Source: Rickettsia endosymbiont of Cardiosporidium cionae
GTDB lineage: Bacteria; Pseudomonadota; Alphaproteobacteria; Rickettsiales; Rickettsiaceae
Direction: 5' to 3'
Assembly (NCBI RefSeq): GCF_015476335.1
Contig: NZ_JADAQY010000002.1
Coordinates: 29,716 to 93,715, forward strand
Length of the DNA stretch: 64,000 nucleotides
Below the pieces are notes generated by a model that searched no databases, was not told where the DNA came from, and was given only the letters and a program-made list of their open reading frames with translations. Shown one piece after another: positions 18,519 through 26,599 of the stretch (the first letter of the stretch is position 1; the number at the start of each line of letters is the position of its first letter). A program made the translations under genes and the position numbers.

Positions 18519-19486
18519 GCTTAAAAGCTTTAGAAACTTATTTATTACCATTTCATAAAATTTTTTCTGAAGAAGGAGTAAACGAAATCATGATCAATAA
18601 GCCTTGCGAAGTTTGGATTGAAAAATATGGTAATCAAAGATTAGAACATATTTCTGATTTGGATTTAGAACATTTGTTAGGTTTAGGTAGACTGATAGCT
18701 CAATCAACTGAACAAATGATTTCTCAACAAAAGCCCTTATTATCTGCTACATTACCTAATGGATATAGAATACAAATAGTTTTTCCACCTACTTGCGAAC
18801 CAGGTGTCGTAGCATTATCAATAAGAAAAAGTGGCAGTTTAAATGTATGCTTAGATACATATGCAAATACAGGAGCATTTGATCATGTAAGCACCGAGCC
18901 TAGTAGTGATAAAAATCGTGAAATTTTAGATAATTATCTAAAAGAACATAATATTTTGATGTTTTTAAAACATGCAGTGCTCACTAAAAAAAATATATTG
19001 ATTAGTGGAGGTACTTCTACTGGTAAAACTACTTTTGGTAATGCTATGCTTTCTGCTATCCCAAGTGATGAAAGATTGATTACTATAGAAGATACTAGAG
19101 AAATAATACTAAATAACCATCCTAATAAACTGCATCTCTTAGTCTCTAAAGGAGAACAGGGATTGGCACAAGTTATTACACAGGATTTAATAGAAGCATG
19201 CCTAAGATTAAGACCAGATAGAATTATAGTAGGAGAATTAAGGGGAGCAGAGGCATTTAGTTTTTTAAGAGCAGTCAATACTGGCCACCCAGGTTCAATT
19301 GCTACATTGCATGCAGATACACCAATTATGGCAATAGAGCAATTAAAGTTGATGATTATACAAGCAGGATTAGGAATCCCTGTTGATGAGATTAAAAACT
19401 ATATCAACTCAGTAATAGATATAATTGTACAGCTTAAAAGAGGAAAAGCTGGTAAAAGATATGTATCTGAAATATTATTTCAGTGA
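18515..19486 (+). CDS. virB11: Type IV secretion ATPase VirB11
   Basis: VirB11 is the hexameric traffic ATPase at the cytoplasmic base of the T4SS. The N-terminal domain (about 1-130) precedes Walker A GGTSTGKT at residues 165-172, the Asp box ITIEDTREI, Walker B region RPDRIIVGELRG, and the His box TGHPGSIATLHAD. Its 323 residues are typical. The ATG overlaps the virB10 stop by four bases, so translation is probably coupled. All catalytic motifs are intact. Confidence 0.96.
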   Translation: MSLKALETYLLPFHKIFSEEGVNEIMINKPCEVWIEKYGNQRLEHISDLDLEHLLGLGRLIAQSTEQMISQQKPLLSATLPNGYRIQIVFPPTCEPGVVALSIRKSGSLNVCLDTYANTGAFDHVSTEPSSDKNREILDNYLKEHNILMFLKHAVLTKKNILISGGTSTGKTTFGNAMLSAIPSDERLITIEDTREIILNNHPNKLHLLVSKGEQGLAQVITQDLIEACLRLRPDRIIVGELRGAEAFSFLRAVNTGHPGSIATLHADTPIMAIEQLKLMIIQAGLGIPVDEIKNYINSVIDIIVQLKRGKAGKRYVSEILFQ

Positions 19487-19526
19487 TTTAACTTTATATA
19501 TATAATGTAATATATTTTGTAACACT

Positions 19527-21224
19527 ATGTTTGATGGATTTATATCTATAATATTTCATATTATCATTATAATTTTTTGTTTGTTTTTCAATGCCAATAT
19601 TATCATTTTAACGGTACAATCCTATGATTTTCTCGGATTAGAATGGAATGTGTTAAAACTTAGTTATAGTTGGATATATTGGCTGTTTATCAATTGGGGT
19701 AATATCGATTTAAATTTTTTAGATTATATCAAAATTAAGTTGTCTTTGGCTATATTCTTACCACTAATATTAGAAATACTAATATATATAAAAAAGTTTG
19801 ATTTTATTATAAACTTAGAATATTTAAAACCGCAGGAGGATGTATATGGATCTGCAAAATGGGCTAATTCATCAGATATTAAACAGGCATCCTTAAGATG
19901 TGAAAAAGGAGTTTTACTTGGTAGAGATAGTAAAGGATATTTTGTCGCAGGTGGATATCAACATTCTTTATTATTTGCTCCTACTGGTTCTGGTAAAGGT
20001 GTAGGTTTTGTAATACCTAATTTATTATTTTGGGAAGATTCTGTCATAGTGCATGATATAAAATTAGAGAATTATGAATTAACTAGTGGATGGAGAAAAA
20101 AAATGGGGCAAGAAATATTTGTTTGGGAACCTTCTAACCCTGATGGTATAACACATTGTTATAATCCGTTAGATTGGATTAGTAAAAAACCTGGACAAAT
20201 GGTAGATGATGTTCAAAAAATTGCAAATTTAATTATGCCAGAAAAAGAATTCTGGACTAACGAAGCAAGAAGCTTATTTCTAGGAGTAGTGTTATATCTA
20301 TTATCTGATGATACTAAAGAAAAATCCTTTGGAGAAGTGGTAAGAACTATGAGAAGTGATGATGTTGCATATACTTTGACGGTAGCACTTGATACGTTAG
20401 GGGAGGTAATTCACCCTGTAGGTTATATGAATATAGCAGCCTTTTTACAAAAAGCAGAGAAAGAAAGATCTGGAGTAATATCTACAATGAATTCCTCATT
20501 AGAATTATGGGCTAATCCGTTGATTGATAAAGCTACAGCAAGCTCAGATTTTAATCTGCAAGAAATGAAGTCTAAAAAAATTACAGTGTATGTAGGATTA
20601 ACTCCTGATAATATTAATAGATTACAGAAGCTAATGCAGGTATTTTATCAACAAGCTGCAGAATTTTTAACACGTAAAATACCTAATAAAACAACAGAAC
20701 CTTATGGGGTAATGTTTATGATGGATGAGTTTCCTACTCTGGGGAAAATGGATCAATTTAAAACGGGCATAGCTTATTTTAGAGGATATAATGTAAGGTT
20801 ATTTTTAATAGTACAAGATACACAACAATTAAAAGGGATATACGAAGAATCAGGTATGAATTCATTTTTATCTAATACCACTTATCGTATCACATTTGCA
20901 GCTAATAACTATGAAACTGCTACATTAATATCTCAATTATGTGGCAATAAAACAGTAGAGCAAGAGTCATATAATAGATCTACATTTATTGATATAAATT
21001 TTGCTAACAAAACAAAAAATATTTCTAAAGTACAAAGAGCTTTACTTTTGCCACAGGAAGTGATTCAATTACCGAAAGATGAGCAGATTCTGCTTATAGA
21101 ATCATCTCCTCCTATTAAATCAAAAAAAATCTTGTATTATCAGGATAAAAATTTTACAAAAAAATTGCTACCTAAGACTTTCGTACCAAACCAGATTTTA
21201 GAAAACAATATGATTATTGAGTAA
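19527..21224 (+). CDS. virD4: Type IV secretion coupling protein VirD4
   Basis: VirD4 recruits substrates to the T4SS. Two or three hydrophobic segments in the first 95 residues anchor it. The soluble domain begins with YGSAKWANSSDI (usual VirD4 pattern G.A.wa...e), then Walker A APTGSGKG at 151-158, NLLFWEDSVIVHDIKLE, and Walker B MFMMDEFPTLGKMD near 396. The 565-residue length fits the family. It lies 40 bases after virB11; a Ppx/GppA gene follows 31 bases downstream. Confidence 0.96.
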   Translation: MFDGFISIIFHIIIIIFCLFFNANIIILTVQSYDFLGLEWNVLKLSYSWIYWLFINWGNIDLNFLDYIKIKLSLAIFLPLILEILIYIKKFDFIINLEYLKPQEDVYGSAKWANSSDIKQASLRCEKGVLLGRDSKGYFVAGGYQHSLLFAPTGSGKGVGFVIPNLLFWEDSVIVHDIKLENYELTSGWRKKMGQEIFVWEPSNPDGITHCYNPLDWISKKPGQMVDDVQKIANLIMPEKEFWTNEARSLFLGVVLYLLSDDTKEKSFGEVVRTMRSDDVAYTLTVALDTLGEVIHPVGYMNIAAFLQKAEKERSGVISTMNSSLELWANPLIDKATASSDFNLQEMKSKKITVYVGLTPDNINRLQKLMQVFYQQAAEFLTRKIPNKTTEPYGVMFMMDEFPTLGKMDQFKTGIAYFRGYNVRLFLIVQDTQQLKGIYEESGMNSFLSNTTYRITFAANNYETATLISQLCGNKTVEQESYNRSTFIDINFANKTKNISKVQRALLLPQEVIQLPKDEQILLIESSPPIKSKKILYYQDKNFTKKLLPKTFVPNQILENNMIIE

Positions 21225-21255
21225 TATTTTATTAATATGTTGTATACATAGTGAG

Positions 21256-22665
21256 ATGCGATCAGGGATTATAGAGATAGGTTCCAATGCGATTAGGTTT
21301 AGTTGTTTTAATGATAATACAGTAGGGGCTTATGAGATCTTAACTAAAACATTTATGGTAGATATTAGGAACTTATTAGCAAATCAGCAGTTTGTTTATT
21401 CTGATAAATATTTTGAGTATATTGTATATATATTATACAATTTAAGAATTATGAAAATAAAATGCATCGCTACTGCTGCTCTTAGAGGTCATGAATCATC
21501 TCAATCTTTTATACATTATATAAAAAATAAATTTAATTTAGTAATAGAAGTAATCTCCGGAGAACAAGAGGGGTATCTTAGTGCTAAAGGATTATTAAAC
21601 AATATTTGTTATTCTAGTGGGATGGCAGTAGATTTTGGAGGAGGGAGCTTAGAACTCATAGAAATTATAAATAATCAAGTCAATAAAGTTGTATCACTGG
21701 AATTGGGAAGTAAAATAAAAAAATGTCCGTATGAATTTTTGTCTGTATTAAAAATCAAGCAAATTATTGCCAATAACATACAGTGCTCTGGTGTAATAGA
21801 GAATATATTTTTTATCGGGGGCAGCCTAAGATTTATAGGAAAGTTATTTGTCAGAATGACTAATTACCCAATAAAAAATGTACATCATATTGAAATACCA
21901 GCAGACAGGCTTATGCTTTTCATAGATCAAATTAAGCTAAGTAATCTCTTTTCTAAAGAGCAAAATTTGAATCAAAATGCATGTATGCTAGTAAAGGCAC
22001 TAATAGATTTATTTGTTCCTAAAATGATAATAGTTTCAAGCTATGGGTTGAAGGAAGGGTTAAGGCTTGAATTGATGGAAAGTAAAGAAAAAGCTAAAAA
22101 TCCTATACAAGAGCAATTATTGGGATATCAAGTATCTGAAAATGCAGTGGATTTTGATAAATATCATCAAGTTATAGCTGACGTGTTACCGGAAATATCA
22201 GGTTTAGATATAAAAAATATAGTGACATATGCTATTATTGTTTTATCAAAATACAGACATATAAATGTTAATTTTGTTCCTAATATGCTAGTAGATTATA
22301 TATTACAGACATCTATATCATTTACGCATAAGATCAGGGTAATATTATCTCTTATTATGTTCTATGCACATAATTTTTCTCCTAGCTATCATTTAAAACA
22401 AATTGCAAAGACAGTTATTAATCGTCAAGAGTTTAGCACATCTATCATTATAGGCAATATGTTGTATATTTCTAAGGAAATAGATGGTTACCAGTTTACT
22501 TCTCCTTCTTTTGGAGTAAGTATCAACAATCACCATATTAATATAATTGCTCGCACTGATTTGCCTAGTATACCTAGTATTTTATTTAATGCTATTTCTA
22601 ATAATCTTAAATATATAGAAAATGCACGAAAGAAAATCTTGTTTGATGGTATATACCACGATTGA
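21256..22665 (+). CDS. ppx: Ppx/GppA family phosphatase
   Basis: This family hydrolyses inorganic polyphosphate or the gamma-phosphate of pppGpp and belongs to the actin-like ATPase fold. Visible motifs are GIIEIGSNAIRF at the N-terminus (phosphate-1), ATAALRG, SGEQEGYLSAKG, and the phosphate-2 loop DFGGGSLELIEI near residue 133. The C-terminal part is divergent, so Ppx versus GppA cannot be decided. The ATG at 21256 leads straight into the first motif; a TTG at 21217 would add 13 residues and overlap virD4. It follows virD4 by 31 bases, so it is probably transcribed with the T4SS operon, possibly without functional linkage. Confidence 0.88.
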   Translation: MRSGIIEIGSNAIRFSCFNDNTVGAYEILTKTFMVDIRNLLANQQFVYSDKYFEYIVYILYNLRIMKIKCIATAALRGHESSQSFIHYIKNKFNLVIEVISGEQEGYLSAKGLLNNICYSSGMAVDFGGGSLELIEIINNQVNKVVSLELGSKIKKCPYEFLSVLKIKQIIANNIQCSGVIENIFFIGGSLRFIGKLFVRMTNYPIKNVHHIEIPADRLMLFIDQIKLSNLFSKEQNLNQNACMLVKALIDLFVPKMIIVSSYGLKEGLRLELMESKEKAKNPIQEQLLGYQVSENAVDFDKYHQVIADVLPEISGLDIKNIVTYAIIVLSKYRHINVNFVPNMLVDYILQTSISFTHKIRVILSLIMFYAHNFSPSYHLKQIAKTVINRQEFSTSIIIGNMLYISKEIDGYQFTSPSFGVSINNHHINIIARTDLPSIPSILFNAISNNLKYIENARKKILFDGIYHD

Positions 22666-22749
22666 TGAGAATAGTAATAATCTCCGAGTTGATATCCATA
22701 TTGATTTGGTGTATTAATGTTATTAGTGTAGGGATGTAAGCTGCCTTTT

Positions 22750-22788
22750 CTATTTAACTAGTTAAATAGTGGGTAATATTGCTATAAT
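22750..22788 (+). promoter_or_regulatory. Extended -10 promoter with overlapping 20-bp palindrome (sppA)
   Basis: TGCTATAAT (22780-22788) matches the extended -10 consensus. A perfect 20-bp palindrome, CTATTTAACTAGTTAAATAG (22750-22769), covers the expected -35 position. The predicted start is near 22795, about 40 bases before the chosen sppA start. The layout is what an operator for a dimeric repressor, or an activator site, would look like; the regulator is unknown. Confidence 0.4.
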
Positions 22789-22835
22789 ATTGTTTACATA
22801 AAATAGAAATTTTGTTTATTGATATAGATATACAT

Positions 22836-23792
22836 ATGGGAATCATTGACGATCAAAATCTTAGTAAGAGTGATAATTTACCAAACTCTAAGTCATTAGT
22901 AAGCAGTAAAAGTCAAAGTAAAATTGAACAATTTTTATCTTCTCCTTTGACGTTTTTTGGGATAAGAAAAACTAAATCTAAAATAGCTGTATTAAGATTA
23001 GAAGGTGTAATAGGCAAGATAGGTAATTTAAGATCTGGTATGAAATTTTCAGATTTGAATAAACTAATTGAGTCTATGTTCAAAATTAAGAATTTAGAAA
23101 TAGTTATTCTGATTATCAATTCTCCAGGAGGGTCGCCAGTACAATCAGAGCTAATAGCAAGACGTCTTATTAATTTGGGTAAAGAATATTCAGTACCCAT
23201 ATACAGCTTTATAGAGGATATAGCAGCTTCAGGTGGCTATTGGCTGGCATGCGCAGGAGAAAAGATATTCGCTGCTCAAAATTCTGTGATAGGTAGTATA
23301 GGAGTAATTAGTACTGGCTTTGGCTTTCATGGTGCCATTTCAAAATTAGGGATAGAGAGAAGGGTTTTTTCTGAAGGTAAAAGCAAATCTGTATTAGACC
23401 CTTTTTCACCTCTCAAAGAAACTGACATTAAAATAGTGAAAAATTTACAGCAAACTATTCATCAGAATTTTATAGAATATATTAAACAACGAAGAAGTAC
23501 AAGATTAACTCAGAATGATGATGTATTATTTAATGGTGAATTTTGGTCTAGTGATGTCGCCAGTAACTTTGGATTAATTGATGGATTAGATGATATTTAT
23601 TCATTTATTAACAGAAATTATGATATGAAGAATGTTGATATTCAATATATAGAAAGTAAACGATCATGGTTTAAAAAAAAATTAGGAATCAACAGTAATG
23701 CGACAATACAAGAGAATTGTGATGAATTGATAAATAATGCTTTTGATACAGTAATAGAAAGAATTATTTTTGATAAGTATAACCTATATTAA
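22836..23792 (+). CDS. sppA: Signal peptide peptidase SppA (S49 family)
   Basis: The 318-residue protein is a short-form S49 peptidase that degrades cleaved signal peptides. Motifs: SPGGSPVQSELIARRL, the catalytic Ser in IEDIAASGGYWLACAG (near residue 132), GVIS with FHGAISKLGIERRVFSEG, and the catalytic Lys in GKSKSVLDPFSPL (near 184). No obvious membrane helix is seen at the N-terminus, where the first 45 residues are polar, so membrane association is unclear. The ATG at 22836 is preferred to a TTG at 22812. A promoter with a palindrome lies just upstream. Confidence 0.9.
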   Translation: MGIIDDQNLSKSDNLPNSKSLVSSKSQSKIEQFLSSPLTFFGIRKTKSKIAVLRLEGVIGKIGNLRSGMKFSDLNKLIESMFKIKNLEIVILIINSPGGSPVQSELIARRLINLGKEYSVPIYSFIEDIAASGGYWLACAGEKIFAAQNSVIGSIGVISTGFGFHGAISKLGIERRVFSEGKSKSVLDPFSPLKETDIKIVKNLQQTIHQNFIEYIKQRRSTRLTQNDDVLFNGEFWSSDVASNFGLIDGLDDIYSFINRNYDMKNVDIQYIESKRSWFKKKLGINSNATIQENCDELINNAFDTVIERIIFDKYNLY

Positions 23793-23899
23793 TCTATAGA
23801 TTTTATCTACAACTTAATTTCATATGAGTGATAGTATATTACTGTGTTGTTGTAACTTCGAATCAAATTTCTGTTATGGCAATAAATGAGGCTTTTAGC

Positions 23900-24304
23900 T
23901 CATTGATCTTTTCTCTCTGCAGAGTACTTTGGGTTATAAGAGTTCATAAATTTTACCAATTCTTCGTATCCTCCTATGAATTTATGATTTATAAATACAA
24001 AAGGTACTGTTGTTTGCGCAGTAAGTTTTACTAGATCTAACTGTAATTGTTGATTAAAACTAATATCTTTATTGGAATAATGTATTTTGTGTTTATCTAA
24101 AAGATTTTGTGCAAGAGTACAATATTTACAACCTATTTTAGTATATAATTGCACAGACAAATCTTTTGCCATAGAAGGGTTTTCTAAAATTGTATTTTCC
24201 TTAACAGAATCATTTACATAAGCATTAGGATCCAAAAATTTATACACTCCTATTAGAATCAGTACTAATACAAAACATACAACACAAATCTTAAAACATT
24301 TCAT
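23900..24304 (-). CDS. Membrane-anchored glutaredoxin-like protein
   Basis: The 134-residue protein has an N-terminal membrane helix (about residues 5-22) and then a glutaredoxin domain (about 50-125). Active site CKYC lies at 59-62 in YTKIGCKYC, the cis-Pro motif is TTVPFVFINHK, and GGYEEL follows. The anchor suggests that the redox domain faces the periplasm, unlike normal cytosolic GrxC, though the extra residues could instead be a signal peptide. It is isolated, convergent with sppA and upstream of no obvious partner. Confidence 0.82.
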   Translation of the reverse strand: MKCFKICVVCFVLVLILIGVYKFLDPNAYVNDSVKENTILENPSMAKDLSVQLYTKIGCKYCTLAQNLLDKHKIHYSNKDISFNQQLQLDLVKLTAQTTVPFVFINHKFIGGYEELVKFMNSYNPKYSAERKDQ

Positions 24305-24510
24305 ATGCTAACGTGATATAATATACAATAATTAATTAGATATCCAAAAAAAACCAGTGCATCTCAATAATACTAATAATGATATATTAGTAAATATTAA
24401 AAGAGAAACTTTAATATTTTATATAGGTGCATGATATGGATTTTTTGTTATAATTCATCTAAATACAGTGGCTTTTTTATCAGCTAGTTATTACATATTT
24501 TAGTTTGTAA

Positions 24511-25743
24511 CTAACCTTTAATACAGATAATTTGTTTTAGTTTATATAGTATTTCTACTAGATCACTTTGTGCTTCCATAACTTTATTAATATCTTTGTA
24601 AGCATTAGGAGTTTCATCTATCAGGCCTTCATCTAATTTACATTCTACCCCTTGGATAGCTGTAATATGTTCATCGAGTGAAATAAGCTTCTTTGCTTCT
24701 GTTCTTGACATAATTCTTCCAGCTCCGTGAGAACAACTGCAAAAACTTTCTTGATTGCCAAGACCACGTACGATAAAAGATTCTGCCCCCATGCTGCCAG
24801 GGATAATACCCATATCCCCCTTTCCCGCTCGCACGGCTCCTTTCCTAGTAACAAAAACATTATTACCATAATGTATTTCACGTGTTACATAATTATGGTG
24901 ACAATTTATAACTGCAAGATCTGTAGTGAATTTTTTACTTATAGTCTGCCTTAATACTTCGATAATATTTGACATCATAATTTCACGGTTAACATGAGCA
25001 AATTTTTGTGCCCATTCTACAGCAAAGATGTAATTATTAAAATTTTTAGTATTTTCTGAAAAATATGCTAGATCTTTATCAGGTAAACTGCCTATATAAT
25101 CTTTAGCATCCTTTTTAGCGAGCTCAATAAAATATCTACCTATAGCGTTACCAACACCTCTGGAACCTGAATGTAGCATAATCCAAATTTGAGAATTTTC
25201 ATCAAGGCATATTTCTATAAAGTGATTCCCACCACCTAAAGTACCAAGATGGTTTATATTATTAGTTTTGGATATCTTAGGAGCTACTTCAACAATTAAT
25301 TTGAATTCATATTCTAATTCTTGCCAAGCATTTTCTACATTTTTGGGTATATTTTTCCAAGCTCCTTCATCAATATTATTTAGTGTATGTTTATATACAC
25401 TACGGCCATGTGGTACTGCTGCTTCGATAGCTGTACGTATAAGAAACAAATTATCTGGTAAATCTGATGCATTTAATGATGTTTTAATTGCCATCATACC
25501 ACAACCAATATCTACACCCACAGCAGCAGGGATAATAGCATTAATCGTGGGTATGACACTACCAATAGTTGAACCCTTTCCAACGTGGACATCTGGCATT
25601 ACTGCTAACCACTTGTAAATAAAAGGCATCTTAGCGGTATTAATCAATTGTACTTTAGCTTTATCATCTACAAACACGCCTTTTGTCCACATTTTAATAG
25701 GAGATGCTCCATCTTCATCCAGTGTAATATATCGCTTTTGCAT
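24511..25743 (-). CDS. rtcB: RNA-splicing ligase RtcB
   Basis: RtcB joins RNA 2',3'-cyclic phosphate or 3'-phosphate ends to 5'-OH ends using GTP and Mn2+. The full set of motifs is present: PDVHVGKGSTIGSVIP, GVDIGCGM with the Mn-binding Cys, GTLGGGNHFIE, LHSGSRGVGN, CHHNYVTRE, and RKGAVRAGKGDMGIIPGSMG followed by CSHGAGR containing the guanylylated His. Its 410 residues agree with the long bacterial form. No archease or RtcA gene is nearby. It could repair tRNAs or rRNA cut by toxins. The coding frame is intact. Confidence 0.95.
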   Translation of the reverse strand: MQKRYITLDEDGASPIKMWTKGVFVDDKAKVQLINTAKMPFIYKWLAVMPDVHVGKGSTIGSVIPTINAIIPAAVGVDIGCGMMAIKTSLNASDLPDNLFLIRTAIEAAVPHGRSVYKHTLNNIDEGAWKNIPKNVENAWQELEYEFKLIVEVAPKISKTNNINHLGTLGGGNHFIEICLDENSQIWIMLHSGSRGVGNAIGRYFIELAKKDAKDYIGSLPDKDLAYFSENTKNFNNYIFAVEWAQKFAHVNREIMMSNIIEVLRQTISKKFTTDLAVINCHHNYVTREIHYGNNVFVTRKGAVRAGKGDMGIIPGSMGAESFIVRGLGNQESFCSCSHGAGRIMSRTEAKKLISLDEHITAIQGVECKLDEGLIDETPNAYKDINKVMEAQSDLVEILYKLKQIICIKG

Positions 25744-25842
25744 AAAATATCATTATTCAGTTAGTTATATATAAATAGCTTATCTATGGCAAATTTTTTA
25801 AATATAAGAAGTTTTAATAATATTCAAATAAAAATATCTTGC

Positions 25843-26373
25843 TTAATCATGCTGGGATTTAAGAAATGCTAATATATTTGCAATATCTTGTTTTTTTTTG
25901 AATCCTATAAACACCATTTTGGTACCAGGTAGATACTTACTAGGTTTTTGTAGAAAATAAAACAAGGATTCTTCATCCCATACACCTCCTAATTCTATCA
26001 TAGATTTAGAATATGAAAAACCCTTAGCTGTTGCTTTGTTACGACCTACTACATTCCATAAATTTGGCCCTATCTTATTAGCTCCATCTTTTTGCAAACT
26101 ATGGCAAGCGATACATTTTCTGCTAAGAGATTTACCATGTTCAACACTTGCGTGTGCGATTAATTCTTGAATGTTAAAATCCTCACGGGTATCTTCTACT
26201 TTGGAACTTTCTGTACTTATGTTATCGACATCATTGACTACTATTCTATAGCCCCTATCTGAGATGGATAAATTTGGTTTATATATTAAATTTACTATAA
26301 ACCCTACTAGTGCTGCTATCAAACTTGATAATAGAATTGAAGCAATAATCTTATTAATTTCTAACCCAGACAT
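25843..26373 (-). CDS. cycM: Membrane-anchored cytochrome c (CycM-like)
   Basis: A small c-type cytochrome that probably carries electrons between the bc1 complex and the terminal oxidase. An uncleaved N-terminal helix (about residues 8-30) anchors it to the inner membrane. The class I cytochrome domain has the haem motif CIACH at 87-91, KIGPNLWNVVGR, SYSKSMIELGGVWDEESLFYFLQKP (family pattern), and PGTKMVFIGFKK with the Met ligand. At 176 aa it matches alphaproteobacterial CycM proteins. It is next to rtcB but 99 bases away, so not clearly an operon. Confidence 0.92.
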   Translation of the reverse strand: MSGLEINKIIASILLSSLIAALVGFIVNLIYKPNLSISDRGYRIVVNDVDNISTESSKVEDTREDFNIQELIAHASVEHGKSLSRKCIACHSLQKDGANKIGPNLWNVVGRNKATAKGFSYSKSMIELGGVWDEESLFYFLQKPSKYLPGTKMVFIGFKKKQDIANILAFLKSQHD

Positions 26374-26599
26374 ATAATGTCAATTGATTTTCATATCTTA
26401 ATTAATATTGATTTTTTAATCGCACTGGCAATATACAACTAATACCTAAATTATAAAGGATATTTTCTGCAACGATAACAAAAAAAGTTATATAGTGCAA
26501 ATTAATAGGATTAATTTTTATGTAAATTACAATTTGGCATAATTTATGCTCAATATTCATTTGCATTATATTTTAAAAATACAAATACAATTAACTATT

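Noticed and set aside
23828-24034. Plus-strand frame antisense to the glutaredoxin-like gene
   Set aside because: It overlaps a recognised gene on the other strand and has no domain pattern.
24645-24881. Minus-strand frame inside rtcB
   Set aside because: It is a shifted frame of the intact rtcB gene and has no protein-family pattern.
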